NCBI GenBank assembly: GCA_963709325.1
Contig: CAVPVV010000004.1
Span: forward strand, 806,001-870,000
From: VFZN01 sp963709325
GTDB lineage: Bacteria > Acidobacteriota > Vicinamibacteria > Vicinamibacterales > UBA2999
Length of the DNA stretch: 64,000 nt
Reading direction: 5' to 3'
How positions within the stretch are numbered: the first letter of the stretch is position 1; each line of letters opens with the position of its first letter. Below the pieces are notes generated by a model. It was not told the origin of the DNA. It worked only from the letters and a program-made list of their open reading frames with translations, and ran no database searches. The position numbers and the translations under genes were made by a program. Positions 20,601-29,230 of this stretch are shown in pieces.

Positions 20601-23600
20601 GGCGGCACCGCCAGCTTCGACACCAAGAACGTCGGCACCGGCAAGACGGTCACGCTCGCGGGCGCACGCTGACCGGCGCCGACGCCGGCAACTACATCCT
20701 CGACGCGGTCACGACGACCACCGCCGACATCACTGCCGTGCACGTCACCGGCAGCTTCACCGCGAGCAACAAGGTCTACGACGGCACCGACCGGCGCGAC
20801 CGTACTCACCCGCTCGACCTGAGCGGTGCGTCGGCGGCGACGACGTCACGCTGACCGGCGGCACGCGCCACCTTCGCCGACAAGAACGTCGGAACGGCAA
20901 GACCGTCACCCTCACCGGTGCGACCCTGACCGGAACCGATGCCGGCAACTACGCCCTCGACACGGTCAGCGACGACGACCGCCGACATCACGGCGCTAGC
21001 ACGTCACCGGCAGCTTCACCGCCGCGCAGCAAGGTCTACGACGGCACCACCGCGCGACGGTCCTGACCCGCTGCTCACCGGCGTCGCATCGGCGGCGACG
21101 TGGTCGCGCTCACCGGCGGCACCGCCACCTTCGCCACAAGAACGTCGGCACCGGCAAGACCGTGACCTGACCGGCGCGACCCTGACCGGCACCGACGCGG
21201 GCAACTACATGCTCGACGCCGTCGCGACGACCACCGCTGACATCACCGCCTGCACGTCACGGGCAGCTTCACCGCGAGCAACAAGGTCTACGACGGCACA
21301 CGCGGCGCGGTGCTGACCCGTTCACCGGTGCGATCATCAGCGGCGACGTCGTCACGCTGACCGGCGGCACCGCGACCTTCGACACAAGAAGGTCGGCACC
21401 GGCAAGACCGTGACGCTGACCGGCGCGACTGACCGGCGCCGATGCCGGCAACTACATCCTCGACGCGGTCGCGACGACCACCGCCGATATCACCGCGTGC
21501 ACGTCACCGGCAGCTTCACGGCGGGCAACAAGGTCTACGACGGCACCACCGCCGCGACGTGCTCACCCGCTCGCCACGGCGCCGTGATCGAGCGGCGACG
21601 TCGTCGCGCTGCGGCGGCACGGCCACGCTTCGTCACCAAGACCGGTCGGCACCGGCAAGACCGTCACCTGTCCGGCGCGACGCTGACCGGCACCGATGCC
21701 GGCAACTACATCCTCGACGCGGTCACGACGACCACCGCCGACATCACCGCCCTGCACGTCACTGGCAGCTTCACGGCGGCGAACAAGGTCTATGACGGCA
21801 CGACGGCGCGACCGCCACACCCGCTGACCGGCGCCGATCACGGCGACCGTGCGCTCACCGGCGGGACGCGAGCTTCGCACAAGCAGTCGGCACCGGCAAG
21901 ACCGTCACCCTCACCGGCGCGACGTCGGCACCGACGCCGGCAACTACATCCTCGACGGGGTCACGACCACCACGGCCGCATCACCGCCCAGCACATCGAC
22001 CGGCAGCTTCACCGCCGCCAACAAGCCCTACGACGGCACGACTGCGGCAACCGTCCTCACCCGTTCGCCGGGCGCGGGATCAGCCGGTGACGCCGTGCGC
22101 TCACGGCGGCACCGCCACTTCGCACAAGGGGTCGGCACCGGCAAGACCGTCACCTGCCGGCGCGGCGCTGACCGGCGCCGATGCCGGCAACTACATCCTG
22201 GACGGCGTCGGCACGGCTACGGCCGACATCACTGCCTGCACGTCACCGGGACCTTCACCGCCGCCAATAAGCCCTACGACGGCACAACCGCGGCGACTGT
22301 CCTCACCCGGTCGCCGGGCGCCGTCATCAGCGGCGACGTGGTCGCCCTGACCGGCGGCACCGCGACCTTCGACACCAAGGCGGTCGGCACCGGCAAGACC
22401 GTCACCCTGTCCGGCGCGGCGTTGACCGGCGCCGATGCCGGCAACTACATCCTTGACGGCGTCGCCACGACCACGGCCGACATCACTGCCCTGCACGTCA
22501 CCGGAAGCTTTACCGCCGCCAATAAGGCCTATGACGGCACGACTGATGCCACTATCCTCACCCGCTCGCCGGGCACCGTCATCAGCGGCGACGCCGTAGC
22601 ACTCGCTGGTGGCACCGCCTCCTTCGACACCAAGGCGATCGGAATTGGGAAGACCGTGACCCTCACGGGCGCCAGCCTCGCGGGCGCTGACGCCGGCAAC
22701 TACATCCTCGACGGCGTGGCGACGACCACAGCGAGCATTACCGCTCTGCACGTCACCGGCAGCTTCACCGCTGCTAACAAGGTCTACGATGGCACGACCG
22801 ACGCGACCGTCGTCACCCGCTCGCCGGGGTCCGTCGTCAGCGGCGATGCGGTCGCACTCATTGGAGGCACCGCCAGCTTCGACAGCAAGGCCGTGGGTAC
22901 CGGCAAGACGGTGACCCTCTCGGGCGCCAGCCTCGCGGGCGCTGACGCCGGCAACTACATCCTGGACGGCGTCACGACCACCACGGCGGACATCACGGCC
23001 CTCCACGTTACCGGTAGCTTCACCGCCGGCAATAAGCCGTATGACAGCACGACCGCGGCGACTGTCCTCACCCGCTCGCCAGGCGCGGTGCTCAGCGGCG
23101 ATGCCGTCGCGCTGACCGGTGGCACGGCGACGTTTGACACCAAGGCCGTGGGTACCGCCAAGACCGTGACCCTGGCGGGTGCGACGTTGACCGGCGCTGA
23201 TGCCGGCAACTACATCCTGGATGGCGTCGCGACAACCACCGCAGACATCACCGCCCTGCACGTCAGCGGCAGCTTCACCGCCGCCAATAAGCCCTATGAC
23301 GGCACGACCGCGGCGAGCGTCCTCACCCGCTCGCCAGGCGCGGTCATCAGCGGCGACATCGTCGCGCTCAGCGGCGGAACCGCCACGTTCGACACCCAGG
23401 CTGCCGGGACCGGGAAGACCGTGAGCCTCACCGGCGCCACCCTCACCGGTGCCGACGCCGGCAACTACGTCCTGGATGGCGTCGCGACGACGACCGCCAA
23501 TATCACGGCGCTGCATGTCACGGGCAGTTTCAGCGCCGACAACAAGTCTTATGACGGCGGCACCGCAGCAACCGTCCTCACCCGCTCGCCCGGGGCGTGA

Positions 23601-24928
23601 TCAGCGGCGACGCGGTCGCCCTGTCTGGTGGCACCGCGACGTTCGATAGCAAGGCCGTCGGCACGGGCAAGACCGTGACCCTCGCCGGTGCGGCGCTCAC
23701 GGGCACCGATGCCGGCAACTACATCCTCGATAGCGTAGCGACCGCCACGGCGAATATCACCGCCCTGCATATCACGGGCAGCTTCACCGCAGCGAGCAAG
23801 GTCTACGACGGCGGCACCGCCGCGACCGTGCTCACTCGCTCGCCGGTAGGTGTCATCGGCGGCGATGCGGTCGCACTCTATGGCGGCACGGCCGGTTTCG
23901 CCAACAAGAACGTCGGCACCGGCAAGACCGTCACCCTGACCGGCGCGACACTCACCGGCGCCGATGCGGGCAACTACGTGCTGGACAGCGTGAACACGAC
24001 CACGGCAAACATCACGGCATCGCACGTGACCGACAGCTTCACGGCCTCGAACAAGGTCTACGACGGCAACACCTCGGCGACAGTCGCCACACGGTCACCA
24101 GGCGCGGTCGTCAGTGGCGACGTCGTGAGCCTGTCGGGCGGGACCGCCGCGTTTGGGAACAAGAACGTCGGGACCGGCAAGACGGTGACTCTCACCGGAG
24201 CCGTGCTGGCCGGAACTGATGCCGGCAACTACGCGCTCGACGGCGTCAACACGACGACCGCCAACATCACGCAGACGGGACTGACCGTCTCAGGTGTGAC
24301 CGCCAACAACAAGCCGTTTGACGGCAACACAACTGCGACGCTCAACTTCTCGGGCGCGGCGCTGGTCGGCGTCATCTCGCCGGACGCAGTGACGCTCAAT
24401 ACCGGCAGCGCGACGGGGACGTTCCCGAGCGCCGAATGTCGGCAGCCCCTACACGTCACCATCGCGACCTGGCTCTTGCCGGCGCGACGCGGGCAACTAC
24501 TCCTCACTCAGCCAACACCGCCGTGTTCACGCATTACGGCCTGGACGCTCTCGGGCTTCTTCCAGCCGGTCGGCATCCCGAACACCTTCCCCGGCGCGCC
24601 GGCGACGCCGCCCAACAGCGTATGGAACACGATCAAGGGGGGACAGGCGGTGCCGCTGAAGTTCGAGCTCTTCGCCAGCAACGGCGGGACCGAATTGACC
24701 AGCGTCACCGACGTCACGAGCTTCGCACTCGCAGCGCTCCCCTGCTCGGCCGGACTCGAGGATCCGGTGGACCCGGATTTCACCACCACCGGCTCGACCG
24801 TGCTGCGCTACACCGACGGTCAGTTCATCGTGAACTGGGACTCGCCGAAGGGCGCGAACAAGTGCTTCCGGGTTACGATGACCGCGCGCGACGGCTCACA
24901 GCTCAGCACGTTCTTCAAAACGAAGTAG
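17612..24928 (+). CDS. Giant exported Kelch / Ig-like / YDG-repeat / PxKF surface protein (many frameshifts)
   Basis: The start is the ATG at 17612 with a signal peptide (MTRLTTAACVATLIAIASAL). Five or more Kelch motifs follow (RTLILGGQRADG, RVVVSGGQVGG, RVLIVGGATTDG, RVLIAGGNSGT, GVLIAGGTAAG) to about 18560. Next come a beta domain (YYPGEPAVITGSGWQPGEAV), an Ig-like Big_3-type domain and an MBG-type domain (KTVTVVTQNASKIYGAADPS). About 17 YDG repeats of 85 residues follow (19985-24300). The C-terminus (24540-24928) matches the PxKF domain (GFFQPVGIPNT, GGQAVPLKFELF, ending LSTFFKTK). Intact length would be about 2,430 residues. Frame breaks cluster at 18340-18600, 18.9-22.2 kb, 23597 and about 24440. 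Its role is probably extracellular adhesion or structure; this is inference. Confidence 0.85.
19985..24440 (+). repeat. Tandem array of about 17 YDG-type repeats, 255-bp period
   Basis: The coding repeat carries VTGSFTAANKPYDGTTAATV, then RSPGAVISGDVV, then TGKTVTLSGAALTGADAGNY. Repeat starts (AACAAGGTCTACGAC-like) occur near 20008, 20268, 20519, 20767, 21027, 21281, 21528, 21780, 22018, 22264, 22521, 22776, 23031, 23286, 23541, 23796 and 24049, with a diverged last unit at 24306. From 22521 to 24049 the spacing is close to a constant 255 bp (85 codons) and mostly in frame. Earlier units are shorter and irregular because of many one- to several-base deletions. Confidence 0.9.
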
Positions 24929-24931
24929 GAA

Positions 24932-25012
24932 GGAGGTGCAGGGGTGCAGTGGGTGCAAGGGTGCAGGCGCATGCCCTGGCCCTGCACTCAGCCCCTGCCC
25001 TCAGTGCCCGGT
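24932..25012. repeat. Degenerate inverted-repeat element, GGGTGCAG word type
   Basis: GGTGCAGGGGTGCAGTGGG and further GGGTGCA copies on the left face CCCTGCAC and CCCCTGCCC copies on the right, giving an imperfect hairpin. It fills the gap between two convergent genes (stops at 24928 and 25081). A candidate bidirectional terminator. Confidence 0.55.
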
Positions 25013-25080
25013 CGGCTGACGCCCGGCGCCGGCTGCTCACCGCCGCGCCGGCACGTTCACCGTCCAGGGCCGCCGCGGTG

Positions 25081-25929
25081 CTAACGTGCGGCGACGGCCC
25101 GCCCGAGCTTGATCATCTCGTCACCTGACGGACCGTTGCCGAGCAGCGCGAGGAACCCTTCCTTGACCCGCTGCTGCACGTCCTGGGGGCTCGCCGTCAG
25201 CATGTTCGGAATCTTGACGCGCTTGGACTCGGCGAGCACCTTCTGCGTGCCCACTTCGGCGCCGGCCCGATCGCCGCCGAGCGCTTGGGTCAGGCTGCCG
25301 ATGCCGCAGGCCAGCACCGAGAAGTTCTTCAGGTCCGCAACTTGCCCCGCGGCCGCCACTGCGGCAGGATCTTCCAGCATCAGCATCGCCACGACGGTGC
25401 CGCTCGGGTTCGACGGCGACCAGACGTTGGCCTTCGCCTCCCGGAAGAACCCCAGTGCCGTCTTCGCTTCCTCGACCGATCGGATGTGCGGCAGCGTCAC
25501 GCCATCGGCGCCGGCAGCCAGCACTTCCGTCACTCGTGTCCGAGTCGCCTCCACGCCGTCACGCTCGATCGTCGGAATCCGAACCAGCAGCGTCTTGCGG
25601 GCGCCGGTGCCGCTCTTCAGCCCGGCCGCTATCGCCTTCACCGCTTCGAGGTCGTAGCTCCCCTCCAGGTTCAGGAACACGAAATCGAGCAGCGGGTTGG
25701 CGGCCAGCTTCGCGCCGCCCTCCTTCGTATAGATCCCCTTTGGCGGCGGCTGCCCGCGCTCGAAGCGCTGCGGGTTCTCGTTGGGCACGAACACGCCAAA
25801 CGCAGGCTTGCCGGCAGTCCAGAGATCGAGGACGGCGTGCCGGCCCTGGGCGAAGGCGCTGCCGGAGCCGGAGAACAGAATTCCGACGATCACCAGGGTG
25901 GCTTGGGCAGATCTCCCGATTCTCACCAT
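25081..25929 (-). CDS. Exported HpcH/HpaI aldolase/citrate lyase family homologue
   Basis: A 282-residue protein. I chose the ATG at 25929 because it opens a signal peptide (MVRIGRSAQATLVIVGILFS, cleavage near AFAQ); an upstream ATG at 25983 runs through repeat DNA. The mature part follows the HpaI fold: GKPAFGVFVPNE, DFVFLNLEGS, a LVRIPTIER strand, GADGVTLPHIRSVEEA and LMLEDPAAV (probable metal-ligand Glu). The usual second metal ligand, Asp in the GPADLS segment, appears as Ser in CGIGSLTQALG. Export and this change make classic aldolase activity doubtful. It is last in the minus-strand run with DUF1592, DUF1552 and ankyrin genes. Confidence 0.8.
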   Translation of the reverse strand: MVRIGRSAQATLVIVGILFSGSGSAFAQGRHAVLDLWTAGKPAFGVFVPNENPQRFERGQPPPKGIYTKEGGAKLAANPLLDFVFLNLEGSYDLEAVKAIAAGLKSGTGARKTLLVRIPTIERDGVEATRTRVTEVLAAGADGVTLPHIRSVEEAKTALGFFREAKANVWSPSNPSGTVVAMLMLEDPAAVAAAGQVADLKNFSVLACGIGSLTQALGGDRAGAEVGTQKVLAESKRVKIPNMLTASPQDVQQRVKEGFLALLGNGPSGDEMIKLGRAVAAR

Positions 25930-25941
25930 CTCGTCCCTCGT

Positions 25942-26047
25942 CAAGGCCAAAGGCAGAAGGCACAAGGCAGAATCAAGGCACACGCGAAAAAGGCAGGAGG
26001 GCAGCGTGATGCCTTTCTGCCTTGTGCCTTGTGCCTTCTGCCTTGAC
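25942..26047. repeat. Degenerate inverted-repeat element, AAGGCA word type
   Basis: The left arm iterates AAGGCAGAAGGCACAAGGCAG (25942-25980, shown in part) and the right arm iterates TGCCTTGTGCCTT and TCTGCCTTGA (26011-26047), its reverse complement. It lies between two co-directional genes, the ankyrin protein (stop 26056) and the aldolase homologue (start 25929). Confidence 0.65.
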
Positions 26048-26055
26048 GCAGCGCG

Positions 26056-27729
26056 TCAGCAGGACACGCACTTATGGTTGTTCTTGGCCCCGAGGCTTTC
26101 GAGCAGCTTCAGCGCGTCCGGGAACGGCTGCGTGCGCTGCACCGGGCCATTGGCCATGTCGGCGACGGTCTGCCCTTCGCGATTCACGCGGGTCACGTCT
26201 GCGCCCTTCGAGACGAGGTACTTGATCATCTCCACGTCGCCGCGGGCGGCGGCGTTGTGCAACGGCGTATTGCCCTCGTGATCGACGGCGTTGACGTCGG
26301 CGCCGGTCTCCTCGACCAGGTACTTCACGGCGGCCAGCAGCCCCGACGGCGCGTAGCGATGCGAGTTCGCCGCGAAGCCCTCTGAATAACCAACCCCTGT
26401 TGCTGCGTGCAACGGCGTGACGGCCGGGCCGCCGACCGGAACCGGCGGCAGCCCCGAGACATCCTGAACGTTGAAGCGATCGCCGTCACCGGTGCGCGGA
26501 CGCCCTGCCGGTTTGATCGTCGCAATCGTCGGATCGGCTCCGTAGGAAACGAGCAGCTTCATCGCCTCGACATCGCCCCCGTACGCGGCACGCCAGAACG
26601 GCGTCGCGCCGATTTCGTCGACGCCGGCGAGGTCGAAGTTGTAGCCGGAGTACCACACTTTGCGCATCAGGCGCGCGTTGGGATCGGCGCCCTTGTCGAG
26701 CAGCAGCCTCATGTAGTCCAGATAAGCCGTCTGCTGCTGCCGATACGCCTGCGGCTGCGGGTAGAGCGCTTTCGGCGCCCACTGCACGTTGAGAGTGCCG
26801 TAGAGCGGCGCAACCCCGTTGTCCGCCGACAGATTCGGGTCCGCGCCCTTCTCCAGGAGGTACTTGCCGATATCGAAGAAGCCGTTGATCGTCGCGACCA
26901 CGAGCGGTGTGGACTTGTCGCCGGGGTCGATCTGGTTGACGTCGGCGCCACCGTCGACGAGCGCCTTGACGACGTCGATGAATCCCTGGCGGGACGCGAA
27001 GTGAAGCGCGGTGAAGCCGCCCGAGGTGCCGACCAGCTCGTTGTAGCGATACTGCCGGGTCACCCCGGCGACATCCGGCGGGCGCTGCCCGCCCTCGGGC
27101 TGCTGCTGCGGCGCGCGCTGGCGGACGAAGTCCTCTTCAGGGCTAGACAGCTTGGTGAGGTCGACGACCTTCGAGGTCGCCTTCACGTCGGCGCCTCTCG
27201 AGAGCAGCAGCTTCACGGCATCGAGCCGGTTGTAGGCCGAGGCGAACATCAGCGGCGTCTGCCCCATGGCCGCTTCCTTCGCGTTGACGTCGGCGCCGGC
27301 GTCGAGGAGCAACCCGATCGTCTTCGTGTCGCCAGATTCGGCCGCAAACATCAGCGGCGTCGTGCCCGTGATCGAGGTTGCCTTGACGTCGGAGCCGCCA
27401 GCCAGGAGCACCTTCACCGCGTCGGCGTGCCCAGCCTGCGAGGCCATCATCAACGGCGTGTAGGCGCCGAGCCGGGTCGCCGCCTTCAGGTTGGCGCCGG
27501 CGTAGACCAGCATCTGCACGAGCTCGGCATCACCCGCCCGCGCCGCCCAGTGCAGCGCAGTGGTACCGTCGCCCTCGGCGACACTGACGTCACCGCCCTG
27601 CTTCAGCAGCGCCCGGACTGCTTCCCGGTCACCCCGCCGCGCCGCCTCGTTTACCGTTGGCGCCTGCGCACCGAGCATCGCCCCGAGCGCCAGCGCCACG
27701 ACAAACGCCCCCGCCATCCGACGTGCCAT
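26056..27729 (-). CDS. Ankyrin-repeat protein, exported
   Basis: A 557-residue protein with a signal peptide (MARRMAGAFVVALALGAMLG, cleavage near AQAP). About nine ankyrin repeats follow, e.g. GDREAVRALLKQGGDVSVAE, GTTALHWAARAGDAELVQML, YTPLMMASQAGHADAVKVLL, TTPLMFAAESGDTKTIGLLL, and near the end NTPLHNAAARGDVEMIKYLV. A linker around residues 215-250 interrupts the array. It ends in the unusual tail NNHKCVSC. Ankyrin arrays bind proteins. Being exported beside cytochrome-type DUF1592/DUF1552 genes, it probably acts in the periplasm with them. Confidence 0.93.
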   Translation of the reverse strand: MARRMAGAFVVALALGAMLGAQAPTVNEAARRGDREAVRALLKQGGDVSVAEGDGTTALHWAARAGDAELVQMLVYAGANLKAATRLGAYTPLMMASQAGHADAVKVLLAGGSDVKATSITGTTPLMFAAESGDTKTIGLLLDAGADVNAKEAAMGQTPLMFASAYNRLDAVKLLLSRGADVKATSKVVDLTKLSSPEEDFVRQRAPQQQPEGGQRPPDVAGVTRQYRYNELVGTSGGFTALHFASRQGFIDVVKALVDGGADVNQIDPGDKSTPLVVATINGFFDIGKYLLEKGADPNLSADNGVAPLYGTLNVQWAPKALYPQPQAYRQQQTAYLDYMRLLLDKGADPNARLMRKVWYSGYNFDLAGVDEIGATPFWRAAYGGDVEAMKLLVSYGADPTIATIKPAGRPRTGDGDRFNVQDVSGLPPVPVGGPAVTPLHAATGVGYSEGFAANSHRYAPSGLLAAVKYLVEETGADVNAVDHEGNTPLHNAAARGDVEMIKYLVSKGADVTRVNREGQTVADMANGPVQRTQPFPDALKLLESLGAKNNHKCVSC

Positions 27730-27735
27730 CAGCGT

Positions 27736-27788
27736 CTCCCCCTCAGCCGCACCCGTGCACCGCGCACCGTTGCACCTGTCTTTTGTGC
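27736..27788. repeat. Short degenerate word repeat, GCACCGTGCACC type
   Basis: The spacer between the DUF1552 stop (27791) and ankyrin start (27729) iterates GCACCCGTGCACCGCGCACC and further TGCACC/GTGCCCC copies. It resembles the GGGTGCAG words at 24932-25012 in reverse complement. No gene is seen. Confidence 0.4.
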
Positions 27789-27790
27789 CC

Positions 27791-29197
27791 CTATGCACCG
27801 GCAACCGTGGTCGCCGCGCCCGCGCTATTCAAGTCGAGCTCGCCGGTCGAGTCGCCAAAGCTCTTCATGTCCTCGAGCCCGAGCATGTGGAGCATCGACA
27901 ACATCGGGTTGGCCATCGGCGTTCCATCGGCGGCCTTGATGTGCAGGTGGCCCTTCAGCTTGCCGCCCGCGTGCCCGGCCAGCAACAGCGGGCAGCGCTT
28001 GTGGTTGTGAACGTTCGAGTTGCCCATGGGCGAGCCGTAGATGACCAGCGTGTTCTCGAGGAGGCTCCGGTCGCCGTCCGGCGTGTTCTTCAGCTTCTCG
28101 AGGAAGTAGGGCACCAGGCTCAAGTGATACCTGTTGATCTTCGCGAAGTCCATGATCCGGTCTTCGCGATCCTGGTGGTGCGAAGCGGGATGGAAGCCGG
28201 TCTTCACACCGCTTTCGGCGTAGACGCGGCTCGAGCCGTCGCGGCCCATCTTGAACGAGAAGACGCGGGTGATGTCCGACGCAAAGGCAATCGCCTGCAA
28301 GTCGAACATCAGCTTGACGTGCTCCTCGAACGAATCGGGCACGCCCATCGGCGCCATCGGCAGCTCACGCTGCTCGCCGCTCGAGTTGTTCGCCTCGACT
28401 CGCTGAATCCGGCGTTCGATCTCGCGGACATCGTCGAGATACTCAGCGAGACGCGCGCGATCGACCGGGCCGAGGTCCTTCTTCAGCTGCGCCACTTCGC
28501 TGGTTACCCAGTCGAGGATGCTCTTGTCAGCGCGGCGGCGCTGCGCCCGCTGCTCGGGGGTTGCGCCGACGCCGAACAGCATGTCGAAGGCCGCGCGCGG
28601 GTCGCGGACCATCGGCAGCGGCTCGGTCGCCGAGGCCCAGCTCACCGTGTCGGTGTAGACACAGGCGTAACCGTAGGCACAGCCGCCGGCCTGATCCACA
28701 TTCTCGATGCACAGCTGCATCGACGGGATCGGCGTGTCCTGCCCGTATTTCTGGGCGTAGAGCTGATCGAGCGAGGCCGAGACGTGGACGTCCGAGCCCT
28801 GGGTCTGCTTCGGGTGCGACTGGGTGAGGAACACCGCGCTCGAGCGGAAGTGATCGCCGCCGATCTCGGGCGGCGTGAACGCCTCGGCGTTCCGCACGTC
28901 GGTGTTGCTGATGATCGTCAGGTGCTCGCGGAACGGCTCGAGCGGCGACAGGCTGCTGGGACTCAGGTCGAACGCCGAGCCGGTCGCCTCCGGTGACCAC
29001 ATGAACTTCTTGGCGCCAATCGCGGTGGCGCCGGCCGAGCCGTGCACCATCTCGATGGCGGCCAGGCGCACCTTCCCGGCGGCGGCCTTCGCCGCGGCCC
29101 CGGCCGGCATCATGGCCTCCAGGAACGGCAGCGAAACGGTCACGCCGAGCCCCTTCAGGGCAGTGCGGCGGGAGATGTGCTTCTGCGCGAGATACAT
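27791..29197 (-). CDS. DUF1552 domain-containing protein, Tat-like export
   Basis: A 468-residue protein with an N-terminal twin-arginine-type segment (SRRTALKGLGVTVSLPFLEA) and full-length DUF1552 features: NTDVRNAEAFTPPEIGGDHF, SLDQLYAQKYGQ, CIENVDQAGGCAYGYACVYT, YLDDVREIERRIQ and HNHKRCPLLLAGHAGGKLKG. The family occurs in Planctomycetes and Acidobacteria beside DUF1592 cytochrome-like proteins, with unproven function. Here it directly follows the DUF1592 gene (33-bp gap). Confidence 0.94.
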   Translation of the reverse strand: MYLAQKHISRRTALKGLGVTVSLPFLEAMMPAGAAAKAAAGKVRLAAIEMVHGSAGATAIGAKKFMWSPEATGSAFDLSPSSLSPLEPFREHLTIISNTDVRNAEAFTPPEIGGDHFRSSAVFLTQSHPKQTQGSDVHVSASLDQLYAQKYGQDTPIPSMQLCIENVDQAGGCAYGYACVYTDTVSWASATEPLPMVRDPRAAFDMLFGVGATPEQRAQRRRADKSILDWVTSEVAQLKKDLGPVDRARLAEYLDDVREIERRIQRVEANNSSGEQRELPMAPMGVPDSFEEHVKLMFDLQAIAFASDITRVFSFKMGRDGSSRVYAESGVKTGFHPASHHQDREDRIMDFAKINRYHLSLVPYFLEKLKNTPDGDRSLLENTLVIYGSPMGNSNVHNHKRCPLLLAGHAGGKLKGHLHIKAADGTPMANPMLSMLHMLGLEDMKSFGDSTGELDLNSAGAATTVAGA

Positions 29198-29202
29198 AGG
29201 CT

Positions 29203-29222
29203 TCAGGCTCCAGGCTTCAGGT
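29203..29222. repeat. Short AGGCTTC/AGGCTCC word repeat
   Basis: The short spacer between DUF1592 and DUF1552 genes holds a single-sided run of AGGCTTCAGGCTCCAGGCTT type, the same word as the elements at 10508 and 54763. No opposite arm is present. Confidence 0.4.
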
Positions 29223-29230
29223 CTTGGCGA

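Noticed and set aside
22191..23516. 441-codon minus-strand open frame with internal repeats
   Set aside because: Its periodicity only mirrors the YDG repeats on the plus strand.
19985..24440. Possible CRISPR or satellite array
   Set aside because: The 255-bp units are coding and match the YDG protein repeat.
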